Of a DNA stretch of 64,000 bases, positions 41,908-53,550 are shown in pieces. The stretch's first letter is position 1. Each line of letters begins with the position of its first letter. Below the pieces are notes generated by a model. It was not told where the DNA came from. It made no database searches and worked only from the letters and a program-made list of their open reading frames with translations. The position numbers and the translations under genes were made by a program. The stretch comes from Chrysomallon squamiferum (lineage: Eukaryota; Mollusca; Gastropoda; Neomphalida; Peltospiridae), in NCBI GenBank assembly GCA_012295275.1, contig CM022673.1:9702788-9766787 (forward strand), read 5' to 3'.

Positions 41908-43314
41908 ATGTCTCTTACAGCTAATTTACCCAGTCATCTTTCTTTAATAAACAGTGTAAGTATTTATGTAAGGGTGTGTTTGTGGGTGTATGAGTGCGTC
42001 ATCTGGAACATAAGCAGAAAAGAAAAGAGTTATTTTAACATGATTTTAGACTACCTCGCACCGTTTGCCTTACTAATTAATATATTTTTTTTCTTTACTG
42101 TTCTTTTAATCTTGTTATTAAAGCTGTATTTTCTAATTTTCAGAAGACAATATTGTTTAAAATGATGGAATGGCGAAAATCCTTTTTCACCTTCTTGATC
42201 ATTGTCACTGTATTAATGTTAATAATACTTTGGAGAGAATTACCAAAGTGGCAGTCTCCAAGAATGAATGTAACTTCAATGGCATGCTTTGTTCCGGAGT
42301 CAGAAATGAAGATGCAAAGAGACTTCCTCTCTAAAGAACTCAATTTGCTGAAGCAGGTGGTCGGAATATGGAGCTGTGAAAGTGGAATGGTAAGGGATGA
42401 CAAACTGACTGAGCGAGACTGGACTGGGTTTAGACAGAGCGAACTATCAGTGATTGACCCGAGTAGCAGAACAGTTTGTTAACAGAGATAAATGTTTTTG
42501 AAGTGTGCCTTTTGTGATTCAAACAAATAGATTAAATATATTATGTTTACTCCAAGTTATTAATTTATTATTATTATATATTTTTTTTGTTGTTTTGATG
42601 AAATATAATAGCTTAAGAATTTTATTTTTCTTATCGCGACGTGGATCGATATTATAATAGTATCTTTATACACTGATTCAAAAATCTCACTTAAACAAGT
42701 TATTTGTCCTGTTTCAGGGAAACGTAGGAGTTTATGGCGGCTGGTGTAAAAATGTAAGCCATCCTGAAGGAGGTGAGCATGTTTTCGATTCTTCTTTGGC
42801 AGACGCTATGCTAACCATTCTCAAAGGGAAAAAAGTAGCAAGTTTCGGGGAAGGTCCGGGCGATTACAAAAACTACATCGTCGAAAATATCGAGGTGGTA
42901 ATTTTCGACGCTTACGACGGCTCCCCCTACTGTGAAGAAGTGTCCAATGGAACAGTTAAGTTTCTTGACTTGACCTCGCCGCAGTTTGGACTTCCGGTTT
43001 ACGACTGGATCATCTGCTTAGAAGTGGCAGAACACATCCCTGTACAGTTTGAAAGTATTTTTCTCGATAACCTCTTTCGTCATGCGCAGGAAGGAATCAT
43101 TCTAAGCTGGGCCACACCAGAACAGCCCGGACTGGGCCACGTAAACGGAAGAACATTGTATGACGTGCAACTGATGATGCTGAAGAACGGGTTTAGTGAG
43201 GAACGTGATCAGGGACGTAAGTTAAGAGATGCGGCTTCACAAGTATGGTTGAGGAAAAACGTTTATGTTTACAAAAGAATTTCAAAGGATCCTCTGTGTA
43301 TTAAAAACTCCTAG
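41908..43314 (+). CDS. Type II membrane SAM-methyltransferase-like protein
   Basis: Exons: 41908-41955, 42144-42389, 42718-43314 (GT-AG, phases 0), 296 aa. The first exon (16 codons, donor GTAAGT) joins the second in frame. If it is only 5' UTR, translation would start at 42162 and give 274 aa. The N-terminus is a short cytoplasmic stretch, one hydrophobic anchor (SFFTFLIIVTVLMLIILW, about 29-46) and a lumenal catalytic domain. Class I methyltransferase signs are VASFGEGPGDY (about 138-148, motif I glycine loop), the acidic strand end VVIFDAYDG (158-166), VKFLDLT (178-184) and LEVAEHIP (199-206), a typical motif IV/post-II segment. The lumenal topology suggests a Golgi enzyme acting on glycans or secreted proteins. 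I recall similar uncharacterised proteins in molluscs, but the substrate is unknown. It sits directly before a GT31-like gene on the same strand. Fold confidence is high and substrate confidence is low. Confidence 0.85.
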
Positions 43315-43335
43315 ATATGCGGCGTCAGATGAATG

Positions 43336-43369
<34 letters not shown>

Positions 43370-44295
43370 CGGAGTGATAATGATGAAATAATCACGGACA
43401 TTCTTCAATTGTAGTACAGGTAGTTTGGACTGAACTTGCGCATGAGCTAGAAGGAAATTAAAAAAAAAAAAGAACAAAAAAAAAAATTACTACTAATAAT
43501 AAAGTAACTGATATATAATTATAGAAAAGCAAATCTTTTATGGCAATAAAATCGTTTTATGTCTGTTATCAACATTTTTTTTTTAATGTTTATTACTTTA
43601 TTATTATTATATATTTTTTGGTGATGATGAAGATAAATGAAGGTAACTATTGATGTCATTAAAAATAAAAGAAAAAAAACAGACGATCCAAAAACTGCAC
43701 AATAAATGTTATAGTAAAAATATCTGTAAAATTGTGCTTGCTGAGAGAACAAGATAAGAAGATACTTTTTATTAATTAATTATATTCATTTATTTAAAAT
43801 GATATTATTTAAAAGGAAATAATTGAGACAATATTTTGTTTCTATGGTTGTTTAGATTGCATCCATTTAGTGGTAAAATGGCATCAAAGGAAATTTTCAT
43901 ATCAGTCGATGAGCCACATCAATTTTAAAGTTTGAATACCAAATTGACGAACAGATCCAGTATAGCTTTTGTGTTAGTTCGATGTCTAAAGTGACCGAAA
44001 TCAGCTGATGGTAGTTTCATGTTAGTAGGTTAAGCACTTTTATCGACAGCATTGTTTCAATGTAGATCTATCGCAAAAGGCCAATAACTCAACAAATTTA
44101 CCGAGTTTGTTTACTAATGCAGTACAATCAAGAAAGTCGAATGATAAAGGTGGAATTCATGACACACCTCCAGAAGTTTTCTATTATTTTAAATTAAAAC
44201 ATCTTCCATCTAATTTTCCTGTGAGGCATCAAAGAAAATGGTAAAATTCTTCTGGAATTTCATAACTTGTAGACAGTTCACTTTAATATTACTAA

Positions 44296-44352
<57 letters not shown>

Positions 44353-44648
44353 GAGCATATAACAGAAACTTTCGATCTTTTTCTAACGAATACATAAATG
44401 TAGAAATTTCCTTTGTTTACAAAATCATAAACACAAAAATATTTATTTGATTGTCTGACAGTTTAGTTTGTTCGTTTATCTGTTTATTAATTTTATTCAA
44501 ATTTTTAGCTGCAAATAATGCAGCTAAATTTTAATGCTCTAAAAAAATACGTACTGCTGTTTAACTGTCGAAAGAAACGTTATAACACAAATCATTTAAA
44601 AATCATTACGACCACGTATGAAACATCTGTCGCACACATAAAACTAAG
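43315..44648. other. Intergenic between methyltransferase-like and GT31-like genes
   Basis: The stretch contains a (GA)n run at about 43339-43367, AT-rich sequence and (TTA)n at 44296-44350. No coding exon is supportable. The last part is presumed promoter and 5' UTR of the next gene. Confidence 0.5.
43498..43503 (+). terminator. Candidate poly(A) signal of the methyltransferase-like gene
   Basis: AATAAA lies 184 bases after the stop codon, with a second copy at 43545-43550. Confidence 0.35.
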
Positions 44649-44964
44649 ATGGTGGCTGCTAGCTCCAAAAACATGCGTGCAGCCATCAATATTGTTTGTG
44701 GCATTTGTTTTGGTATTACAGTAACTGTACTGGTTATAGAGGTTGGCGATTTGTACTTTGTAAATGATACCATTACTTGGAGAGATGAAATCAAAAGATA
44801 TATTGCTGAAAAGGACTGGACTGCAAGTAAGTATAGGTTTGTTTTCATCGATAGTAAAATAGACTGAAGCTTAAGCTGTGTGACTTTCTCAATCACCATG
44901 TTTACCTTTCAACCTGCTTGATGTCTCTCGATATGAATGTGTGTATATGTTTATATGCGTGTGT

Positions 44965-45015
<51 letters not shown>

Positions 45016-45067
45016 AATGCTTTTGTGTCTATTTCAGATATCAAGCCACATTTTATTTTATTTTATT

Positions 45068-45122
<55 letters not shown>

Positions 45123-46660
45123 TTTCAGCATTTCAGCACTCACAGAATATAATAAATGACAGACCGACTGACCGTTGTATAATTTTTTCGAAATATGTTT
45201 CGTAGTCTCTGGCTAAACGAAAATAAATAAATAAATTAAATTAAATTAATTAAATAAATACTAGCATAACGCAAAACCTTATTATAAATTTGAACCATGT
45301 TTGAGTATATTATCCGATTTAAATCTTTAATCATGATCTATAATCAGTTTTATTCCAACGCATCAGTTAATTAATGTTCTCAGTAGAAAAATAATAATTA
45401 TATAATCAGAACTGTTTTATAGACCTGCACAGAAACCAAGGTTTTTTTTTTTTTTTTTTTCTTCAGGTTTATTTCTTGGTCTGCCTCTGTTTATTTATTT
45501 TACTTTCGTTTTCTTTCAGTCAATGACTCCGAAGCCAAACGTACTGGTAAATCAGTGAAACTAACATGCCTGGTCTTGACTCCACACGAGAATTTCAACG
45601 AGACATATTCAGTTTTTCAGAAAACGTGGGCAAAACGATGCGACAACGTCATCTACTTCAGCGATATTGTACCTTTGTTAGAAAACGTAGTCAAAGTCGA
45701 TAATCCGAACAACCGAGAGATCGAGTTCGACGCTGAAATAACGTTCAAAGCTCTAAACTACGTCTACAAAAAATATTACGACCAAACAGACTGGTTTCTC
45801 AAAGTTATTCATTACACTTTTATCGTTGTGGAAAATTTAAAGCTGTTTCTCAGTGACAAAAATGCCAGCGAGCCAGTCTACTTCAGTCAGAAGTTTTCGG
45901 ATAAAGGTAAGGAATTTCCCAGTACGTATGCAGGGATTGTCATGAGTCGAGAAGCCGTTCGTAGAGTGGCTACTGCAGGATCGAAAATACCCAAATGTCA
46001 GACGAGTGTACAGGATGAGTCTATAGCTATTGCACGTTGTTTCGAAATGCTAGGAGTTCAGTTCGGTAGTTCAATAGACAGAAACAACAGAAGTCGATTT
46101 CACACTTCTTCTGTTGAAAATATAGCCGTTCTGGATTTTGTAGACTGGTACCTTGGCATGGATGTTAATGCAAACGTCACAAAGCTGGTGAGTTTCAGTT
46201 TCAGGTATTATTTTCTTTAACCTCTCCACCCAACCTTCAAACAGTGAACATTTATGACAAGGTAACACATACCACATTGTTAAAGTTAAGCGAATTAGCA
46301 CTAGCTCCATTTTAAATTTCTCCCATTTGATTAAAGCCAGTGATAATTAAACTTATCACGACTTTATTTTAGAATAAGTACCATTTTTATTTTTGTTCGT
46401 TGTTAGTAAAGAAAAAGTATTAAAATTTAATTTTACCTTATCAAAACAATAAAAACAACTCAGATATTTCGCTTATTAATATAATGGCCTGTACTTTATT
46501 TATTATTATTTATGTTTGAATTTTTTTTTTTCAGGGTATACAATCGATAAGCCCATCAGCTGTCAGTTTGGCTCCTTGTAGTGGGGACTATATGATGGCA
46601 GTTGAGTACTATATCTATCATGCTCGAAGATTTGGCGTGGTTCCATTATGGGTTTCGTGA
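44649..46660 (+). CDS. GT31 core-1 beta-1,3-galactosyltransferase-like protein lacking the DxD motif
   Basis: Exons: 44649-44826, 45520-46187, 46535-46660 (GT-AG), 323 aa. A type II anchor lies at about residues 11-30. The lumenal domain aligns with C1GALT1/T-synthase: CLVLTPHENF, the TWAKRC block (95-100), DWFLK (150-154), NLKLFLS, the PVYFSQKF block, an AGIVMSREAVRR helix, QDESIAIARCFEMLGV and AVEYYIYHARRFG near the end. In C1GALT1 the DWFLK segment is followed by ADDDT, which carries the metal-binding DxD. Here it reads VIHYT (155-159, bases 45804-45818), so every Asp is replaced. The conserved C-terminal WxYxYYPP and disulfide region is also weak. The reading frame is open throughout, so it may be an expressed pseudoenzyme or chaperone-like member rather than a dead gene. 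The last exon encodes the first copy of a four-copy DNA repeat. Confidence 0.85.
44969..45125. repeat. (GT)n and (TTTA)n microsatellites
   Basis: (GT)n at 44969-45014 and (TTTA)n at about 45050-45125 lie in intron 1 of the GT31-like gene. Cys-Val and Leu-Phe-Ile-Tyr repeat ORFs across them are artefacts. Confidence 0.9.
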
Positions 46661-46818
46661 ATTCCGGCAGGCTCGAAAATTCGGGATAGTTCAAGTATGG
46701 ATTTCCTGAGCTCTCTGACACGCTCGAACATTCGGGGTAGTTAAGCTACAGGTTTCCTGAATTTTGGCACGCTCAGAGATTCTGGGGGTAGTTGCAGTAT
46801 GGGTTCCTGAATTCTGGA
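46622..46818 (+). repeat. Four imperfect ~49-bp tandem repeats across the GT31-like stop codon
   Basis: Units start at 46622, 46671, 46722 and 46771 with GCTCGAA or GCTCAGA. Each continues with an ATTCGGGGTAGTT-like block, a TATGGGTTTCCTGA-like block and a GAATTCTGGCA-like end. The lengths are 49, 51, 49 and about 47. Copy 1 encodes the last 13 residues and the stop, and copies 2-4 are 3' UTR. The units have diverged by many substitutions, so this is not a recent expansion. Confidence 0.7.
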
Positions 46819-47409
46819 GAAAGTATAATTACTGATGATCTCAGAAATAACTATTAAAACCAAATGGAATGGACTCAGTTGTCAGGAATGAACATATATT
46901 TTAACTTCTTGCAGACTCAGAACTGAGATAACGCTAAATGAGCGAGCGAGTGATCGAATGGAAAAATAACTGCAACTGAAAAGAGTATTATGATAAAGGA
47001 CAGTGTATTTTGAAACAGAAGAATGAGTATAGAAGTTTGTTTTAGATGTTTAGTGAATGTATTAAACGCAGAATCAGAGACTTGATGAACATTTTTATAA
47101 TACTGTGGAGGTAAAAGATTAAAAACCGCTGAAGAGAAATTATTTCTACGAGATATTGATAAAATAATAATAATAATAAAAATAATAATAATAAATAAAT
47201 ATGTTTCAAATAAAATGTCATGCTAAAAAAAAAAAAAAAAAAAAAGAAGATGAAGAAAAACACGCAGTTTTATTTAGATAAATGATTTTGTGTGAAAAAA
47301 TAAAAACAACAATAAAAAAAAAAAAAAAAAAAATGGCGTTCCTGTATTGTCTGCGCTCCTTCCTTCCCAATCACAGCATCACGTCACATAAATTTCTAAA
47401 ACTGTTTCC

Positions 47410-47443
<34 letters not shown>

Positions 47444-47552
47444 TTTATTAGTCTAAAAGTTTATGGGAGAATGACCCTTCTATCTTCAAATAGACAATTA
47501 ATTAAGAAAGGTAATTATATTTAATACTTTTGTGTTGTTTTTAATTATTTTA

Positions 47553-47634
<82 letters not shown>

Positions 47635-47975
47635 TTTTGTTTGTATGTATATTTAAATCACTGACAAAAAGCGTGCAGTTAGTGTTTTGAAAAACTCGTG
47701 ATTACAGTGCAAAAGAGTCACGTGACATTATACTTGATATTACAGTACTATTACAGTGATATTAAAGACAAGAAAACACTAAATAAAATATTTTATTCTT
47801 GTGAAGATAACAGAAATAAATGATTAGACTTGTTTTTTATTTATTCATTTTATCTGTGCATTGCTGTTAAAACAACTGGTTGCACTACACCTTGATTAAA
47901 CACACACACACACATACGCATACGCACATACACAAAACAAAATTAAAATAAATAAATAAATAATAATAATAATAA

Positions 47976-48006
<31 letters not shown>

Positions 48007-49539
48007 AAGAAGAAGAAGAAGAAGAAGAAGAAGAAGAAGAAAGAAAGAACGATCATTCGAAAACAAAATCATGTTAAAAATAAAGATGACAAATTTATAA
48101 ACAATTGTATTCCCACATTTCGGCTCTATTCTGTTTCCACAATTATATTCTGATTGCATAATTGCTTGAAACGTTATTCTAGACACAAGATCCGCACAGG
48201 AAACAGTTTTTGAACGATAAAGTTACAACGCAGCGACACAGCTTTCCACACACGCCCTTTCCATGTTTCCATGTTTAAAAACAAAAACAAAAAACGTGTA
48301 TAAAGATTTAAATAATGCTGCACGCTTTTATTTCATTATCTGATGTTTACCTGTCAGTAGTTTCTTCCTCGTGTTATTGTTCATGCCACATTACTGAAGG
48401 TTTCATAGGTGGCCAGGTTCTTTCTTTCTTTCTTTCTTTCTTCTTCTTCTTCTTCTTCTTCTTATTATTATTTCCTTTTTTTTTTTCTTTTTTTTTTATA
48501 ACTATTTTATAGAGTTTAAAGTATGGCTCGTAAAATTACTATACTTTAACTATTATAATCTCCATTTCCAGTTAAGTCGACAGATGTGGATGTGTGTGTG
48601 TACGCGCGCCTGCGTATATATATTGCAATACATACAAAGCGATGTTAATATTTCAGAAACGCTATTGCTATCAAAAACATTTGTTGACACAACTGGAATT
48701 GGAGATTATGTCGTCCCTCATCTACCTGAATCTGGATACACGTACTCTTTGTCATTAACATGAACCACGTTTGTTTTCGTGACCCAAATACACGACTGTG
48801 TCCGGACGTGCACTAATAGTTAATGCAAATGTTCAAGACTCAGAACGCAGCGTTTGTGTTAAACTGACGCTTTTGTCAAATGTCAAGATGAAGACACGTT
48901 TCTGGAGAAACTGGAAATACGAGATGTCCGATATGGTTATTACACGAAGGAAATAATCTGGAGTCGATGGAATGCAGCAAGGACTGGTTGGTAATGATGT
49001 TTTGTTTGTTTGTTTGTTTATTTATTTTGTTTATATATTTATTTATTAAATGCATTCAGTTTTGAAGACGCAATTATTGTGTCAGTTATGTTTAAGTTTA
49101 ATATTACTGTTATTGCTTTTGTGGCGATAGTGGGTTTTGTTTTTGTTTTAAAGTTAATAATACAGGAGAAAGTAAATTATTATAGATAGAAAAATATAAG
49201 ATTATAGAAGTTTAAAAAAAAAAAAAAAAAAAAAAAAAGAAAAACGTGCGCAGAATGTTCACTTAGTATTTAGATTTGCTTTGGTAAATATTTCCTTTAC
49301 AAAACGTGTTTCTCTTATTCAGACTTGAGCACACAACACTGAAAAGACTGGCAATGTAACGGCTGTATCATTAACCCACGGCTTCAGTCTCGTCTGCCTA
49401 ATTAATTATTCGGCCCTGGAAACTGTATATTTGTGCATGATACCGTAATGTTTAATATAATAAATGTCGAAAATTTAACAACTTTAGTGCTTGATGTTTT
49501 TTATGTTACAGATAACAAAGTGCAACAAGGTGGAGAGAG
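46661..49539. other. Intergenic region between GT31-like and DUF1647-like genes
   Basis: It begins with repeat copies 2-4 and the 3' UTR of the GT31-like gene (AATAAA near 47210). It then holds A-rich runs, (CA)n at 47414-47438, (TTA)n at 47556-47632 and (AAG)n at 47977-48040. A less AT-rich block at 48657-48970 includes a possible orphan exon and a possible 5' UTR exon of the next gene. A34 lies near 49213. Confidence 0.45.
48657..48763 (+). other. Possible orphan exon
   Basis: A TTTCAG acceptor (48651-48656) is followed by a frame that stays open for 34 codons to TGA at 48761-48763. The peptide includes TFVDTTGIGDYVVPHLPESG, which looks protein-like. It is not recognised. It could be an alternative last exon of the GT31-like gene or a relic. 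Confidence 0.25.
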
Positions 49540-50203
49540 ATGAACGTTGCATTTAGAATATCAAGAAAAATCAGTAGGTCCACTCATTCATTTTCTCTCT
49601 CACAGACGTTCTGTCTTTTTATCTTTAGTTCTGCCTGTCTGTCTGTCTGTGTATGTATTTATACGAGTAACTACAACGATTACGACTGTTGCATGGTTTG
49701 TTTTCTGTCTGTTTAAGTAATGAATATTATGAAACAATTAGTTTACTACTGTTGTTTTTATTTAGACAAGAATTTGTTGATAACTGTCCTACTACTTGGA
49801 ATCTTTTTGCTGAGCGTCTGGAATGCAGGAAACCACTGTATTGACAGATCAGGTAATGGTTTATATTTTGCTTATTAAATTTTTTAAAATGGAGACCTCT
49901 ACTCACCACTTACAACAATTTCGTGCATAAACATTAAGATGGAGTATATTTCAATATTATTTCTAAAGTATTTTTCTTTTATAGTCATTTTTTATTTTTT
50001 TATCTTTGATTCAGAAAACATCAAAGTGTCACCCAGAAATCATGTGAAGAAATTTAAATCTGAAGGTAATTAAATCTAAATTGTTGACAAGACAACACAT
50101 TTTCTATCCATTTATCTTAAATTTAATGACAGGATAAACCAACATTTTTCTGTTTATTTTCTTCTCCCCCTTTTTTGTATGTGTCTAACATTAGATAACA
50201 TTT

Positions 50204-50267
<64 letters not shown>

Positions 50268-51085
50268 TGATGATAAACAAATAAATAAATAAATAATAAA
50301 ATGACAGCAACATCCATAATCTGTGAGTTATTTTAACAAGTCATTCTTATATTGTTGTAATTCATGTTATACATTCTCTACCTAAGATCAGTTAATTTAG
50401 CTGTATTATTCTGATAACAAAATTAGTAATTAACTACATGCATCACTGACAACAATGATAATATTAATGTATTAATTTCCAGATTCCAGTTACAATATCA
50501 ATGACATCATAACAGGTACAATAGTTTCCTTTTGTAAACTCTTTACATATTTATCTGTGTTGAATTGATTGTTAAGATACTCTAAGACTGTTGACTTTTT
50601 TACATTGCTGAAGGATTTAAATTAATTACTGGTGCTTTCTCTTTTGAAGGAGAAGGAAGACATTTAAAAAAAATTGGGTTTTTTTTAAAACTAAATCTAT
50701 TTTAGCATTTAATGAATAAATGTAATCAAGTGCAGTCTTATATTTCAAATATCTGACAAATACTTTCCACACACACACACACACAAAATAAGTGTCTTAT
50801 TTTGTTATTTTGTTATTTTTTAAATTTTTTAGAAAATGAGCTGTTAACATTTAAAAATGCAGAAGTGGATATTGGATTACTAAAACAGATTTGTTTTAAT
50901 AAAATAAAAGGTGAGTACAAAAAATGCTTTACTAGTATTAACAGGCCTACAGACTTGACTTCAAGTGTCTCTTAACATTAGTTTTCTTGCCTTCATCCAG
51001 CACAATCTGTCTGGATGCCGTATAAGTCAATAAATCTGGACCACCTGAGAACCTAGACTTTTCAAATCTTTCTAAATTTAGTGAG

Positions 51086-51138
<53 letters not shown>

Positions 51139-53481
51139 CTGTTTCTGTGTGTGTGTCTGTGTGGTTTTCTGTGTGTGTGTGTGTGTGTGTGAACAAGAGT
51201 GCTGCAGCTGCACTGGAACAATGAAATCACCATTTCAAAATGAACAATCAAACTTTGGTAACAGGGACGTTTTTGAAGTGAACAAATAAATATTTGTTGT
51301 TTAATACTTTGTATTGTGTACGAAACAGTTTTGCTAATTAACTAATCATAAATTATCAGTTTGCATAAAATAACTTCTGCTTTTTTTTTTTATTTTTTTT
51401 TTTTTAAAGTGCACATTTTTAAAAAAGGATTTCAAACATTACACATCATTTTTTCTTTTTTCTTTTAAAAAAAATATTTGTTTTCACTTCCTTTTTCCTT
51501 TAATCTGTTCATTCTGACAAATGAAGCAAGGTGTATTTGCTAATGAATGAATTATCAAAATAACATCTATTCATCTCTTCTTTATTCCACTACAAAATTT
51601 AATTTTTGAAAGTGTTGTCCAATACTCATTATATTAAGCAATTTTGTATTTGCTTTTTTTTTTTTTTTTAAAATTATTCTTATCTTTACAGATTTAAAGA
51701 AAAGAAAAGTATGGAAGAAACTTGAAAGAAGGAAACCATGCAGGAAAAATCAAGAACCAGGTAAATGAAATGTTTATACTTTAAATGTCATCTTCATCCA
51801 ATAATAATTTATTATGTTTTTGTTAAAAATTATTCATTCATTTATTTATTTATTTATTTAATTATTTATTTATTTATTATTGTTTTTGTTATTGTTGTTA
51901 CAGATTTCAGTTTCAAGATATATTTTAATGAGCTGTCTTTCTCACTTGGTTTAGTTCAAACTCAGACACAGATAAACATAAAAACATACATACACTCTAA
52001 AATATATACAGACTACGTTTACCTTAGTTCTGTTACCATCCTATAAGTATCAGATACTGATAGAATATTTAACTTGTATTTCTGCCTCTAGACACGGTTT
52101 GTTTGGACACTGCCTGTTCTTCATCACTGCCTCCACCTTTTAGTGACAAAAACTTCAGGAGCACCTTCAAGCCTCTGTACAGAGTCAGTGATGTTTCTGC
52201 ACGTATTTCTGCAGCACTAGGACCAAGGATCAAACCCAGCTTGGTGACATTCATAACAGCTGCATCATCTAACCACTTTCTGGAATCTCAGGCACTGATC
52301 AAGAATCTTCACAGAGTGGTGTTTCCAAAACTCACAAACTACTCTTTCTATTTTTATGATATTGGACTGGATCCTGCTCAGAAAATTCAGGTAATTAGTA
52401 ATAGCAGTAATAGTCATGTGTGTATAATAATAGTATGTCACATGTTTATAATAGTTGTATTTTGTCATAAGTACAACAGTAATACTAATAGTAGTGTTTA
52501 TGCATGATAATGATAATAGTCATGTATATAATATAATAGTAAGTCATGTGTATAATAATAGCAATAATCATGTCCAAAGTTAAGATTTACTTTTAGCTAT
52601 ATTACGAGATAAATTAAAATCATGCTATCACTTTGTTTACTTTGTTTTATGGGATTGATCAAAATTTTTCCAACAAAGGTTAACTCTCTCTACATTCTTC
52701 TCAACAAGATTTATTTCCCTTGCATTTATGTTTCACTTAAGCTTAGCTTTCTTTAACTCAATTTTATTCCCATAGTTTAGAATATCTAACTGCTTCAAAG
52801 GAAATAACAGTTAGTTTTGTTTATTGTATTAATTTAACACAAGTAATACTGTTATCTATCTGTTACTGTTATTCAATGTTATCAAGTAAAGAATGAAACT
52901 GAAAGTAATTTAATGTTGACTATCGATCAAATACATTATTTTACATTTAGTCACTTAATAAATTTTTAATAATAACTGAACTAATGTTACTTCATTTTCC
53001 ATTCAAAATTTTGGTAATTAACAATTTGTGTCCTAATTACTGATAAATTGTAAATAAATCTGTACATTGTAATTTTGTAAATAAATCTGTATATTCTAAT
53101 TTACAGTTGGCGAAGTACTGTCAGTGTGAAGTGAGAACTTATCCTTTCCATGTCTTACCAAAGAGGTTTGCTTTTCTGCGAGGTTTCACTTGGAAACCTA
53201 TAATAATGCAGGTAATTGTTTTTACCAGATTTAAAATTTTAATTTAAAATTATATATATATATTTTGTTGTTTTGGTAACAATTTGGTGGACACATCCTC
53301 TGTCAGTTTTTTGTTGTTTCCTGTATTCATATGTAACAAGAAACTGTGTTTATGATTTTGTCTATCACTGATCAGTGGTATAATACACTCCATGCTTTAT
53401 ATTAATAAAATCATTTTTTAATTTTTATTTTTTAAATTAAACTATCTATTAAAAACAGGGAATACTGGTAAGCAAAAGGGT

Positions 53482-53550
<69 letters not shown>

